A DNA stretch of 64,000 nt from Rusavskia elegans. Its lineage: Eukaryota; Ascomycota; Lecanoromycetes; Teloschistales; Teloschistaceae. The position numbers and the translations under genes are program-made. Below, piece after piece: positions 49,030 through 61,045 of the stretch. The notes beneath the pieces are model-generated. The model worked only from the letters and a program-made list of their open reading frames with translations. It was not told the DNA's origin and made no database searches. Every line of letters begins with the position of its first letter. Positions within the stretch are counted from its first letter, which is position 1. Location: positions 32,900 through 96,899 of the forward strand of contig SAUG01000166.1 of assembly GCA_011316305.1 (NCBI GenBank), written 5' to 3'.

Positions 49030-51700
49030 CTACCCGGTTATATATATCCTATAGTTCTTTTAAAGTTTCTTCTACTTCCAGACCTATAGTACGGTTATAG
49101 TACTTAATTATTATTATCTATTCTATATATTCTAGAATTATTTAGGCTCGATTCTACCGATAAACTCTCCTTATAAAACTAAAAGTCTATTCTATTTCTA
49201 CCGAGGATATTAGGTAAGTAAAAATATTACGAGCTATCTATATTAGTTTTAGAAAGTTGGAAGTATTATTTTTCTAGAATATTTAATTTAGATTCTTCTC
49301 GGTAGTATTAGTACGAAGATATCGATTAGCTTCGGAAGTAGCTGCTCGAGGATACTAGAATTATCGAAAAATACTATTTAAAGTAGATAAAATAGATTTT
49401 AGACTAATTAGTAAAGTTATAATATATTACCCTTTTATATTACTTTATTTTCCTCTATACGGCGGGTTTTAGGCTTTAATAGATTAATAGGCTCCCTATA
49501 GTATTTAGTAAAGTATTTTTTAAACTCGGTCCGATACCTATTTTTATACCCCGAAAAGTTTTCTATTTCTTTATTATTATCTTTTTTATCCTACTTTCGA
49601 TAAAGGCTAAGCTTTATTATAGGATCTAGAATATTTATAATATTATAAATTAATCTATTTATATTTTTTGTACGAAAATAATATTTCGTAAGCTTTATAT
49701 TAATATTATTATAAGCTATTAGTATTATTTTTTTATTAGTATAGTTCGATAATCGAACTATTTCCTCTATTTTAGTAAGATAATCGAAAATAGTACCGTA
49801 AAGTCGGAATACTAAATAAACTCTAACGCCTATAGTTTTTAAAACTAATAAAGTAATTCTATAGAACGGCTATAATATACTACCTATAAAGAGAAAAAAT
49901 TACTATTTATCTATATTAAAGGTAATTCTTTATATTTATAGATTTTGCGAATTTTCTTCTATAAATTTATTAATAAAATAGCGTAATTAATATACCCGAC
50001 GAATTATAAAATATATTAAATTCTATCGAATATAAATATCTTAAATTATATTCCTAGGTTAGGAATTAGAATCGACCCTTTTCTAGATTTCTTTAAAGCG
50101 AAGCTTACGTTAAAGGGAGGCGGAGATATAGACTATAATAGTATAAGCCTAAAATAAATATTAGTTTTAAAACTTCTAAGTTTATATTACCTGCGTATAT
50201 TACTTTTTTTACGATATTTAATAGGCTAGTACTAATATTTCTAACTTATTTTTTATCTAGTTTTTAGATAAAATCGTCGCTAATTATTTATAATCTAATA
50301 GCTTTAATAAAGTTTTAGACTACTAGATTAATTATATAAGCTAGATAAGGTAGGGAATTCTAGACTCGATCCTATCGGCTATTAAGCCAAGTAAAAGCCT
50401 TTTTAAATTCTTTTTTTAACGTATTATTAGAACTGGTATTATTAGTAATAATATCTAGAAGCTTCGGCCTAAGCTAGAAAAATTCTAAAAGCTTTAATAG
50501 CTTTTAATACTATAAACGGCTAGAGTAATTAGTAGAAAGGGATATAAATCTAATTAGACGTTCCTAAAGTTAAAAATAAATATTAATCTAGTATACGAGT
50601 ACTTCTAAATACGCGACCTTTTATAGATTTAACTAGATATTTAATATAAGAGAAATACGTTTTAAGGTTTTTAAATTAGATTTAATTTACTCGCGGATAG
50701 TATTATAGCTATTAAAGACTATTTATATAAATTATATATAGCCGATAAACTTTATTTCTAGACGAAATATTTATAGTAGTAGCCTAAATCTTTTATTTTT
50801 AATAGTCCGAACTAGTAGATTTAGATCTAAGAAAGTTTTATATAGATATTTATCCTATACGGCTTAGTCGAAAGTAGATACGAGTTTAATATAGCTTTTC
50901 TTCTATAATTAAAATAAGCTTTATATTACCTCTTTATATTACTATTAGCTATTTACGCGGATAAGTATTAATTTAATAAAAGACTACGAGTTACGTCGCT
51001 TGGTTTTTTAATAAGCGATAGTATTAAAGTATTTCTTTATAGTAGATATATTAGAAGAATTAGATATTATAGGATAGTTGAGAATTTTAGAATGGTTTTT
51101 ATATATAATCTTAAATAAACTATCTATTATTAAACCTACCTAGTAGAATTCCTACTACTATTTCGACTATATTTACTTTATAGTTTTTCTCGACTAGAAA
51201 GAATTAACAAGTTTTCTATAGGACTTTTCTTTAATACCGATAGCTATAGAAATACTAGACTACTAATATTCGAACTCTTTATAGTAATCTAGATCCTATT
51301 AAATATACCTATTATTATCCCGAAAAACTAATACTAGATAATTAGCTCGAATTTTATTAGCTATATCTTTAATAATCTCTCTTTACTTTTTATATAATTA
51401 ATTAAATTTTAATAGTAAAACGCTCGTAGATCGGCTCGCCGTTTAGCTTATAGACTAGCTAGGATAGATCTTATCTAGAGAGGACCCGTCGGAAAGGACT
51501 TTACTAGGTATAGAAAGATTAGATATTTTAAAGATTTAGAATTAATAAAATTTATATTTAGGTAATAAATAATATAGAAGGGTAATATAAATATATAGGT
51601 ATTAACTTTAATTATTATTTACTATTTAGTAGGAAGGAATCGACGTCTATCTAAATAGTATCTAAAATATTAATCTAATTTTATAGTAAAAGCGGGGATT
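49030..51700 (-). pseudogene. hAT transposase relic
   Basis: Read through stops on the minus strand, 50290-50390 gives a TWLNSR-x-RV...LPYLAYIINLVV segment, the conserved RNase H-fold region of hAT transposases (xxCxxHxxNLxV type). About 49040-49250 gives ARNIFTYLISSVEIE then TFSFIRRVYR and IILEYIE with IIIIKYYNRT, the C-terminal hAT dimerisation domain. The N-terminal limit is uncertain. Together with the terminal repeat and 8-bp duplication this identifies the superfamily. Confidence 0.75.
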
Positions 51701-51992
51701 TCTTAGTATTATAATATAGGAAACGAGATCTTAGCGGTTTTAGCGGGTTAAACCCGAAAATCCGGATTCGATCCGGAACCGAATCGGGTTAGTACCTAAA
51801 ATAACCCGACCTAACTCGGTTCAGTACCTAGAAAAGTCGGAACCGATTCGGGTCGGGTCGGTTCCTCTAAGCCGGGTTCGAAACCCGACCCGACGGCCAG
51901 ACTATATCTAGAGAAAAAAAAGTTAAAAACTTTAGATTTTTATATAGACTGGCTACTTCGGGTCGAATTCCCGTCGAACCGTCGGATCCGAC

Positions 51993-52404
51993 TATTACGT
52001 CTACGATTCTACAGAGGTACGCTGGAAGATTGGCTATATAAACGAGTCTAATTAACTATAATCGCCTATAATTACTATAGCCGACCTCTATATAAAAGCT
52101 TTTAACGGATAGCTATCTATTAGTACTATTAGCTACTTTTATTATATATACCGCTTTTTATTTCTATTAGATAGCTTTTTTTATTAGTTATTAATATAAT
52201 TATTAAATATATTTCTACTATTTTTTTTTAATTATCTATATAAAAAAAACGTTTTATAATATTATAACTATATTATCGCGGCTATATAGAATTAGTTATA
52301 ATAATTTATATTAGAACTTTTTTACTATTTAGTAATTCGGATTATATTTATAGCTATAGCTAGATTTAAATATAATACTTTTTAATATATAAAGATATTA
52401 TATT
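51993..52404 (+). repeat. First LTR of the C3/C4 array
   Basis: Begins tattacgtctacgattctac (from TGTTACGTCCACG) and ends gatattata. It retains the agcgtgcc-like outer part as the other copies do. Confidence 0.86.
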
Positions 52405-52429
52405 TTAATAATTTACTATATTTATTTCG

Positions 52430-54100
52430 TTATCTCGTTCTATAGATTAAAACGATATTATTAAAATAGCTATATCTAGTATCTATAAAGGAAATAAAGA
52501 TTTTTTAAAACTTTAATTTATTTAAATAAATATCTATTATAATTTATATATAAACAAGTTCCTAAATAAAGTAATTAAAGTTCTATTTATAATATTATAT
52601 CTAGAAAAGATAGCCTTTAACTAGGCGTAGCCCTATATAAAAAACGATCTTAATAATTCGGAAAATTAAAAAAAAGATAAAAAATTATAAATTTTTTATA
52701 TCTTTAATAATCTAATTATAGCTATAAAAAACTTTCGGAAATAATAATAAAGATAGAATAATAAAAAGAAAACTAATAGTTCTAAAATAATAAAAGTCGG
52801 TAGCTAGTTATACTATTTAGTTTAGAATATTAATATATAAAATAGACTAGAAAGATTTAATTTTAAAAGCCTATTTCTATAAAAAATTCTATATAAAAGT
52901 TTAAAAAGCTATAAAAATAACTAAAAAATTAAATTCGCTAGTATTTTTAATTAAAATAGTAACTAGGTTTGATATTAGATAATATAAAATATATCTATAT
53001 AAATAGATATTTAGTAAAATTGAATCTATTAAAAAATAGTCTAAAGAAAAATTAATAAAATTTAATATTACCGAAAATAAAAGATTATAGACTAAAGTTT
53101 ACTATTTATATAAAAAAATAAAATATTTTTAAAAAAATAATCTAATTAAAAAAATAATAGAAGTAATTAAATACTAGTTTAAAATAATAAAAAAATTATT
53201 CGGTAAAAAAACTAAAAAATATATAACTAAAAATTAAATAATCTATTAAAATAATAATTACTTTATTTATTTATTGGATAAAAAGAATATAGAATAATAT
53301 TCTATAGAATTTAAAAAAGTAAAATAGAAACTATTATTAGAATTTAAATTATATTAAACCGAAAAACCTTTTATAGTAGCGCTTAAAATTAAAACTAGAA
53401 ATTATAAAAATATAACTTTCGTAAATAGAAAAAAAAAATTATAAAAGAATTATATAGATGAATCTAAAAATATATCTAAATACTTTTATATTAAAATAAT
53501 AAAATTATAAAAATAGAAATTAAAATAAAAAATAAATTTATTAGAATTTTAAATTTTATAATAATTAAAAGTAATTAAAAGTATATCGTATTTAGAAATA
53601 AATAGAAAAAATCTATTATTAGAATACCGGTATATAAAAATATAGTTAAAAAGAAATAGAACTATAAATAATATATTTTTCTATATATAAAAACCTTTTA
53701 TATAGAGAGTTAGATATTATAATAATTACTAATTATAACTAAATTAAAAAAAATAATAGTCTTTTTAAAAAAGGGAACGAAATATAGAAAATAAAAATCT
53801 AGGAATAATACTACTATCTATTTTTATAATTAGTACTAAAATATTATAAAATCTAGAAAATAATCTAGAAATTATAGATAGAAGATATTAAAAAGATCTA
53901 TAAAAGTATTATTAAATAAATAAAAAAAATTAAATATAATTCTATACCTAAATTAAAAAAATAACTAGATAAAAAAATACTAGATTCTATATTAAATATA
54001 TAACTAAAAGATAAATAGTTTCTAATTTTATTATTATAAAATAAAATAGTTACTAAAAAATAAAAATTAATAGAAATATTAGAAAATCTAAATATAATTT
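52430..54100 (+). pseudogene. gag relic of element C3
   Basis: Read through stops, the plus frame gives INIYYNLYINKF...VLFIILYLEKIAFN (capsid-like region with the LEG-A-W pattern), RKLIVLK then KSVASYTI (the Q-x-G-S-V-A-x-Y segment), FRILIYKID and EDLILKAYFY, all typical of Ty3/Gypsy gag. The remaining 0.8 kb before the LTR has no RT, RNase H or integrase motif. The protein would need enzymes from another element to transpose. Confidence 0.65.
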
Positions 54101-54923
54101 ATAATATTAATATATAATTTAAAAATTAATAATAAAATATAAAGAAATCTTTAACTAAATATTCCTTTATACTTCCGATATTTCTAAAAATAGAAAAAAA
54201 TCGAATTTTTTTAAAAACCGATCTAAACTATTTAAATTAATACCGGAAATAAATTTAATAGATATCTTTTATATAGATAATATAAAACTAATAAAGAAAT
54301 GGATTATAATTAGATTATTAAATTTATTAAAATAAGATGAAATATATTATTTCTAAATAATAAAATTACTTTTATATTTATCTAGAATATAATAATAAAT
54401 AATAAAACGTTTTTATTTTCTAAAAAAACAAAAGAAATCCGATTTTTGAATATAATACTAATTATAAATTTTCTTTTTAGAATTTAAAAAAAATTTAATA
54501 TAATAATCGCGTTTTAATATATTTATTAAAGATATTTCTAATATTAGAATAAAATTTATTTTTTTTATTTTTAAAATATTTTTCTAAATATATTAGTAAA
54601 AGAAAAATATATAAAAAAAATAGATATATAAATTATATTAGAAATTAAAAGATTATAGAATTTCTAAGCCTAAATATACTCGCTATAAATATTACTATCT
54701 ATTTTAACTTTATATTTTTTTAAAAGATTACGAATATAGAAACTATAAAAAAAATTATAATAATATCTTTTAACTAAATTCAATAGAAAGATTTTAAATA
54801 ATTATTTTTTCGAAAATATATAATAATAATATTAAAGGAAAAAAAGAAGAAAATAAAAAAAAATTAGATTTTAAAAATCCTATAAATAGAAGAACTAGAT
54901 ATAAAATAATATAGAAAAGACTA

Positions 54924-55334
54924 TATTATATCTATAACTCTATAGAAATACGCTAGAAAATTAATTATATAAACAAATCTAATTAACTATAGCTATCTAT
55001 AACTACTATAGCCGATCTTTATATAAAAACTTTTAGCGGATAGTTATTTATTAATACTATTAGCTATTTTTATAATATATATCGTTTTTTATTTCTATTA
55101 GATAATTTCTTTTATTAGTTATTAATATAATTATTAAATACGTTTCTACTACTTTTTTTTTAATTATCTATATAAAATAGACGTTTTATAATATAATAAT
55201 TATACTTTTATAGCTATATAAAATTAGTTATAATAATTTATACTAGATTTCTTTTACTATTTAGTAGTTCGGACTATATCTACGGCTATAGCTAGGTTCG
55301 AACGTAATATTTTTTAATATATAAAAATATTATA
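54924..55334 (+). repeat. Middle LTR of the C3/C4 array
   Basis: 411 bp, shared by both internal regions and preceded by a purine-rich atagaaaaga. It has no flanking target duplication. Confidence 0.86.
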
Positions 55335-55359
55335 TTTTAATAATTTACTATATTAATTT

Positions 55360-57030
55360 TATTATCCCGTCCTATAAATTAAAGCGATATTATTAAAATA
55401 GCTATATCTAATATCTATAAAGAAAATAAAGAATTTATAAAATTTTAGTTTATTTAGATAAATATCTATTTTATATTATATATAAACTAGTTTCCGAATA
55501 AAGTAATTAAAATTCTATTTCTAATATTATATTTAGAAGGAATAGTTTTTAACTAGATATAGTTTTATATAAAAGACTATCTTAATAATCCGGAAAGTTA
55601 AAAAGAAGATAAAAATTTATAAATCTTCTATATTTTTAGTAATTTAATTATAGCTATAAAAAAAGCTTTTAGAAATAATAATAAAAATAAAATAATAAAA
55701 AGAAAACTAATAGTTCTAAAATAATAAAAGTCGGTAGCTAGTTATACTATTTAGTTTAGAATATTAATATATAAAATAGACTAGAAAGATTTAATTTTAA
55801 AAGTTTATTTCTATAAAAAATTCTATATAAAAATTAAAGAAGCGATAAAAATAATTAAAGAATTAGATTTACTAGTATCTCTTATTAAAATCGTAACTAG
55901 AATTAATACTAGATAGTATATAATATATTTAGATAAATAGACGTTTAGTAAAATAGAATCTACTAAAAATTAGTCTAAAAAAAACCTAATAAAATTTAAT
56001 ACTACCGAAAATAAAAGGTTATAGATTAAAGTCTACTATTTATATAGAATGATGGAATATTTTAAAAAGAATTATTTAACTAAAAAAATAATAGAAATAA
56101 CTAAATACTAGTTTAAAATAATAGAAAAATTATCTAGAAAAAAAGCTAGAAAATATATATTTAAGAAATAGATAGCCTATTATAATAATAATTACTTTAT
56201 CTATCTATCGGATAAAAAGAATATAGAATAGTATTTTATAAAATTAAAAAAAATAAAATAGAAGCTAATATTAGAATTTAAACTATATAAAACCGAAAAA
56301 TCTCTTATAATAACGCTTAAAATTAAAATTAAAAATTATAAAACTATAGTTCTAGTAAATAGAAAAAAAAAAATTATAAAAGAATTATATAGATTAATTT
56401 GAAAATATATTTAAATACTTCTATAATAAAATAATAAAATTATAAAGATAGAAATTAAAATAAAAAATAGATTTATCGAAATTTTAAACTTTATAATAAT
56501 TAAAAATAATCGATAGTATATTATATTTAGAAATAAATAGAAAAAATCTATTACTAGAATACCGGTATAAAAAATTATAGTTAGAAAAAAAATAGAGCTA
56601 TAAATAATATATCTTTTTATATATAAGAAACCTTAATATAGAAAATTAGATATTATATTAAATACTAATTATAACTAAATTAAAGAAATTAATAGTCTTT
56701 TTAAAAAAAAGGATAAGATATAAAAAATAAAAATCTAGAAAAAATACTACTATCTACTTTTATAATTAATACTAAAATATAATAAAACCTAGAAAATAAT
56801 CTAGAAATTATAGATAAAAGATATTAAAAAAATCTAAAAAAATATTATTAAATAAATAGAAAAGATTAAATATAATTCTATATCCGAACTAGAAAAATAA
56901 TTAGATCAAAAAATTCTAAATTCTATATTAAATATATAATTAAAAAATTAATAGTTTCTAATTTTATTATTATAGGACGAAATAGTTACTAAAAAATAAA
57001 AATTAGCAGAAATATTAAAAAATCTAGATA
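55360..57030 (+). pseudogene. gag relic of element C4
   Basis: It has the same reading pattern as the C3 gag, with independent RIP mutations (for example KSVASYTI and the KAYFYK-like region around 55730-55810). The stop positions differ from C3, so the two copies decayed separately. Confidence 0.65.
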
Positions 57031-57858
57031 TAATTTATAATATCGATATATAATTTAGAAATTAATAAAAAGATATAAAAAAATCTTTAACTAGATTTTT
57101 TTTACGCCCTCGATATTTCTAGAAATAGAAAAAAATCGAATTTTTTTAGAAATTAATTTAAATTATCCGAATCGAAACTAGAAATAAATTTAATAGATAT
57201 CTTTTATATAGCTAGTATAAAATTAATAGAGAAATAGAATATAACTAGATTATTAAATTTATTAAAATAAAATAGAATATATTATTTCTAAATAATATAA
57301 TTATTTTTATATTTATTTAGAATATAATAATAATTAATAAAACGCTTTTATTTTCTAAAAAAATAGTAGAAATCCGATTTTTAAATAAAATACTAATTAT
57401 AAATTTCCTTTTTAAAATTTAAAAAAAATTTAATATAATATCGCGCCTTAGTATATTTATTAAAAATATTCCTAATATTAGAATAAAGTTAATTTTTTTT
57501 ATTTTTAAAATATTTTTCTAAATATATTAGTATAAAAAGAAATATAAAAGAAAAAAATAGATATATAAATTATATTAGAAATTAAAAAATTATAGAATTT
57601 CTAGACCCGAATATATTTACTATAAATATTACTATTTCTTTTAATTTTATACTTTTTTAAAAAATTATAAATATAGAAACTATAAAAAAAAAAATAATAT
57701 CTTTTAACTAAATTCGATAAAAAGATTTTAAATAATTACTTTTTTAAAAATATATAATAATAATATTTAAAAAAGAAAATAATAAAAGTAAAAAAAAATT
57801 AGATTTTAAAAATTTTATAGATAAAAAAACTAGATATAAAATAATATAGAAAAGGCTA

Positions 57859-58269
57859 TATTATATCTATAATTCTATAAAAATACGCTAGAAAATTAGT
57901 TTTATAAACGAGTCTAATTAACTATAGCTACCTATAGCTACTATAACCGACTTCTATATAAAGACTTTTAGCGGATAGCTATCTATTTATACTATTAACT
58001 ATTTTTATTATATATATCGCTTTTTATTTCTATTAAATAGCTTCTTTTATTAGTCGTTAATATAGTTATTAAATATATTTTTACTATTTTCTTTTTAATT
58101 ATTAATATAATATAGATATTTTATAAAATTATAACTGTATCTTCGTAGCTATATAGAATTAGTTATAATAATCTATACTAGAATTCCCTTACTATTTAAT
58201 AGCTCGGACTACGCCTACGGCTGTAGCTAGGCTCGAACGTAACGCCCTTTAACGTATAGAAACGTTATA
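57859..58269 (+). repeat. Third LTR of the C3/C4 array
   Basis: 411 bp. Its outer (right) end, gctcgaacgtaacgcccttt, then aacgtatag, is nearly unmutated. It ends aacgttata next to the ccgac duplication. Confidence 0.86.
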
Positions 58270-58549
58270 CCGACCCGATTTCTTAGCGGGTCGAACTCGG
58301 ATATCCGACGGAAACCCGCTAAATCTTTTTATTTAATTAATTAATAATATAAAATAATTTGGTAATATAATTAATTAACTCAGGGCCTTTCTAGCTAGCG
58401 TGGTTAATTAATTAGAATTTTTTTGAATTATTCGTATAACTTTTATACTAGAAATATACTTTTATACTAGAGTTTGGCGTTTCAGCGGGTCGGGTCGAAT
58501 TAGTTTACCCGGGTTCGAAACCCGACCCGACGGCCAGTCTATTTCTATA

Positions 58550-59570
58550 ATATTATCAAAAGTGTCGACCCCGTTTAGAATTAATTAAACAGGTCTGAAC
58601 TGGTAAGCGGATCTGATTCTATATTCTGTCTAGCGCGTTATAAAAGCGTTTATAAACAAGTCTTTTGTTTAAAAGCAAGATTTTAGCTTATAAGCGCTTT
58701 AAGCGAGTTTTAAAATTTTTAAAAAAAATCTTTTAAAAATTCTAAATCCTTTTATCTAGTTCTTCTAGTAAACATTTAGCGTAGATTTCAAATATTCTAT
58801 TTATAAAACGCTAGCGTTACTAGTTTCTAAACTAGAGGCTTCCCGTTATTAAACGGGAACTAACGAGCACTAAATTTTAAAAAAGTTAATTTAAAAACTC
58901 TAAATATAGATAATATAGACGTTTTTAGAATATATCTAAATTTTTCCGTTTACCAAGCAAGATAATCCTGCTTAAACCGATTTAAACCGGTTCAAACCGG
59001 TTCAATCGACTCTGAGCGCTTTTTTCATTTTAAAATGCTATAAGCGGATTGTATATTTGCTGATACTATTCGCTAATCAGCTGCGGAAATTATATCCGAA
59101 AAATATTCGAAATTTATATCTATTGGAAAAGTTTATAATTTTTATTATATTTCGGAACGGGATAGAGAAATTTTCGTCCCGAATCCGATCCGAACGGATT
59201 CGAGTCGGGATTTACTAAAAATAGTAGTTTTTAAATTTAATTCCTATTAATTTAATATACGCGCTAAATTAGCGTATATTTAAACTTTCGTTTTTTTATA
59301 TATTTAAATACTAGAAAAATCAATATAAGCTATTTAAACGCCTATACTAGCGCTAGTACTAATTAATTCGTCTTCGAAACGAGAAAATCTCGCGAAAATC
59401 CGTTTATATTCTAATTCGTTTATATTTTAACCCGTTTATATTCTAATCCGATTCGAATCGGGTCAGACATTCTAGAACCCGACTCGATCCAATCCGTTTC
59501 GAGGCCTAATTTTTATTTTGAACTAAATTTTCTAATTAAAAATAGTTAAAATTAAATTTTATTTAACTTG
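58550..59570. other. AT-rich region at the right edge of the island, unclassified
   Basis: It contains inverted repeats (aatatacgc/gcgtatatt at 59254-59280, cccgttattaaacggg near 58852), several gggtcgg/cgaacgg-like stretches reminiscent of hAT subterminal motifs (59160-59215, 59440-59505) and a three-fold cgtttatatt repeat (59400-59440). No terminal repeat pair or coding relic could be assigned. CA/TG are partly retained. Confidence 0.45.
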
Positions 59571-59660
59571 ATCTAACGTGCGACGAAGATGGATATACGG
59601 CGAAGATAAAGTAGAAAAACTCGAGTATCGAGCGTCTGCCGAGCGACTGCCGAGCGACTA

Positions 59661-59693
59661 GACTGCGGGGCGACTGCGGGGCGACTGCGGGGC
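59661..59693. repeat. GC-rich tandem repeat, 3 x 11 bp, at the island boundary
   Basis: Unit gactgcggggc repeated three times, preceded by related gcgactgccga units from about 59630. It marks the sharp return to normal composition. Confidence 0.85.
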
Positions 59694-59699
59694 GACTAG

Positions 59700-60880
59700 C
59701 TGGCTTTACGGAACGGCCGAGCCGTGCGGGATTTATCATCTTAGTGTCCGTTCTAGTGTGGGACCGAGGTTGGGGCTACGTATATAATTGCCAATCTAGG
59801 CGATATGTGGTCGAGACCCCTGTTTCTACTATTGCATCACAGGGATACCCTCGAAGAGTGGCTGATGTGAAATCTGACAAACTCTTAGTTTACTTCTTTT
59901 GGCAACACAAGCGAGTCCGCCAACAAGAACAAAATCACGTTTTATCAGACTTTACCAGGCCAGTCTTGCTGACTGCAGCATACAGGACCCGTCCAAACGT
60001 ATCTTACTGATCGACCCTACACGTGGCTTCATATGCCTCCGTCTGTCGAGCCTCAACAATCGTGGATCCATATGCGTTGCAATATCTGGTTATCGAATCG
60101 GCATCCTCGGATAGTGGAATATCGGACGAGCAAAAAAGAGGGTTGTATTAAGGCTTCTTGGGCGCGATTTCAAATCACCCTGCAGGATTTTAGCTGCGGA
60201 ATGGGCCAGAAAAGTGCCGTCGCTTCTCCACGTGGAATCTGGACACATCGACTGTCTCGGCGATCGATAACACGGATGCGATTGGTTCGATTGATGCAGG
60301 ATGGAACCAATAACGCGATGGCTCGTGTATAGCGGCGCTAGGAGAGTATTCACATTTGATGAGCACGGCTTCGCATCGAGGACCCTCGATCGAGCGCGCG
60401 TCGACATGCCATAGCAGCCAGGCAGGTGGAATGATAGGTTCTTACCGGATAGATAACGTAAGGCAAAACTTTTGAACCTCTTGTTTGTAAGTCATCAAGT
60501 GAAGTGGGTGTGCTGGAAGATCAAGGGCTGACCTCAGCTTCAAGCTTAGTCAAAACCCATGCGTCATATTGGAATATGGAAATTCAGTCATCACGTTTGA
60601 TTATGTAATCTCAGTGAGGCTCAGGAGGATTCATCTGAGGCCGATCGCTTAGCCGCAACTAGCCTGTTTAGGTATAGTAGCCTTGGCATTGGCCTTTTGA
60701 CATCTTCTGGTTCTCCAGCACATAGATTTTTAGACAATTCAATCAGTGCCTACTCTACCATTTTAATACGTCATACTTGGGGTGCTTGGTTTGCGGCTGT
60801 TATGCAGCCAACAAGTCTTCACGCAACTCCTTATACTGAAGCTATAGGGCGCTCCGAAATCTAAACGCCACACTCGTCTG
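59700..60880. other. Gene-poor region of normal composition
   Basis: Several open frames of 70-105 codons overlap here on both strands (59744-60407), but none has a recognisable domain, start context or conserved pattern. Nothing supports a gene. The right part is the presumed 5' region of the Zn2Cys6 fragment. Confidence 0.5.
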
Positions 60881-60906
60881 CTTGCTTGGATAAGCTTCCC
60901 CTGAAG

Positions 60907-61045
60907 ATGCAGGCACCCTACTTCCCAGGCCTGGCACCGGTTCAACAGCCGGTACGCGTGCGCTTGGCATGCGACTCTTGCTCTGCCGCCAAGGTCAAGT
61001 GTGACAGGAAGCATCCAGCGTGCGAGCGCTGTTCGTCCAAGTCAT
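60907..61045 (+). pseudogene. Truncated Zn2Cys6 transcription factor DNA-binding domain
   Basis: From ATG 60907 the frame gives VRVRLACDSCSAAKVKCDRK then HPACERCSSKS, that is C-x2-C-x6-C-x6-C-x2-C of the GAL4-type cluster. The sixth Cys, expected 6-9 residues on, is missing because the sequence passes directly into the start of the NRPS-like gene (ATG 61052, another frame). No remaining transcription factor sequence is present downstream. It was probably a pathway-type regulator, cut off by a deletion. Confidence 0.8.

Larger units (their letters stand above)
44795..51904 (-). mobile_element. 7.1-kb hAT superfamily DNA transposon (RIP-inactivated)
   Basis: Ends tagtctggc and gccagacta form the terminal inverted repeat and are flanked by a perfect 8-bp duplication tatctaga (44787-44794, 51905-51912), diagnostic for hAT. 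Subterminal regions carry repeated gggtcgg/cgaacccg motifs. A transposase relic lies on the minus strand in the right part, and a second gene relic on the plus strand in the left part. A very AT-rich stretch (about 47130-48990) separates them. Confidence 0.9.
51993..58269 (+). mobile_element. Tandem gag-only LTR element array (LTR-gag-LTR-gag-LTR), C3 and C4
   Basis: Three LTRs of about 411 bp (51993-52404, 54924-55334, 57859-58269) alternate with two internal regions of about 2.5 kb. Only the outer ends have a target duplication, ccgac (51988-51992, 58270-58274), so the whole 6277 bp behaves as one insertion or a post-insertion recombination product. Coding is on the plus strand; C1 and C2 are in the other orientation. 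Confidence 0.9.
51945..58541. mobile_element. hAT-type MITE 2, split by the C3/C4 tandem array
   Basis: Ends tagactggc (51945) and gccagtcta (58541) are flanked by 8-bp tttttata (51937-51944) and tttctata (58542-58549), which differ by one C/T. Removing the LTR array and one 5-bp duplication leaves about 315 bp with the same subterminal motifs as the 7.1-kb hAT element. It lies only 40 bp from that element's right end. Confidence 0.85.
9535..59570. other. RIP-mutated AT-rich transposon island
   Basis: The block has almost no CpA or TpG and an excess of TpA, while CpG persists. For example, 45421-45480 has no CA or TG but six CG. That is the expected result of C-to-T change at CpA on both strands (RIP), not of simple CpG deamination. 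Stops occur every few codons, so practically no open frames remain, yet reverse transcriptase, integrase, chromodomain, gag and hAT signatures can still be read through the stops. All listed mobile elements from A to the hAT MITE lie inside. Confidence 0.93.

Noticed and set aside
9535..59570. Mitochondrial or prokaryotic AT-rich insertion
   Set aside because: TSDs, LTRs, Ty3 pol, chromodomain and hAT relics explain the block, and CpA/TpG depletion with CpG kept is the RIP pattern, not mitochondrial composition.
59744..60407. Overlapping open frames of 71-105 codons on both strands
   Set aside because: No domain, no codon pattern, no intron structure; they overlap each other on both strands.
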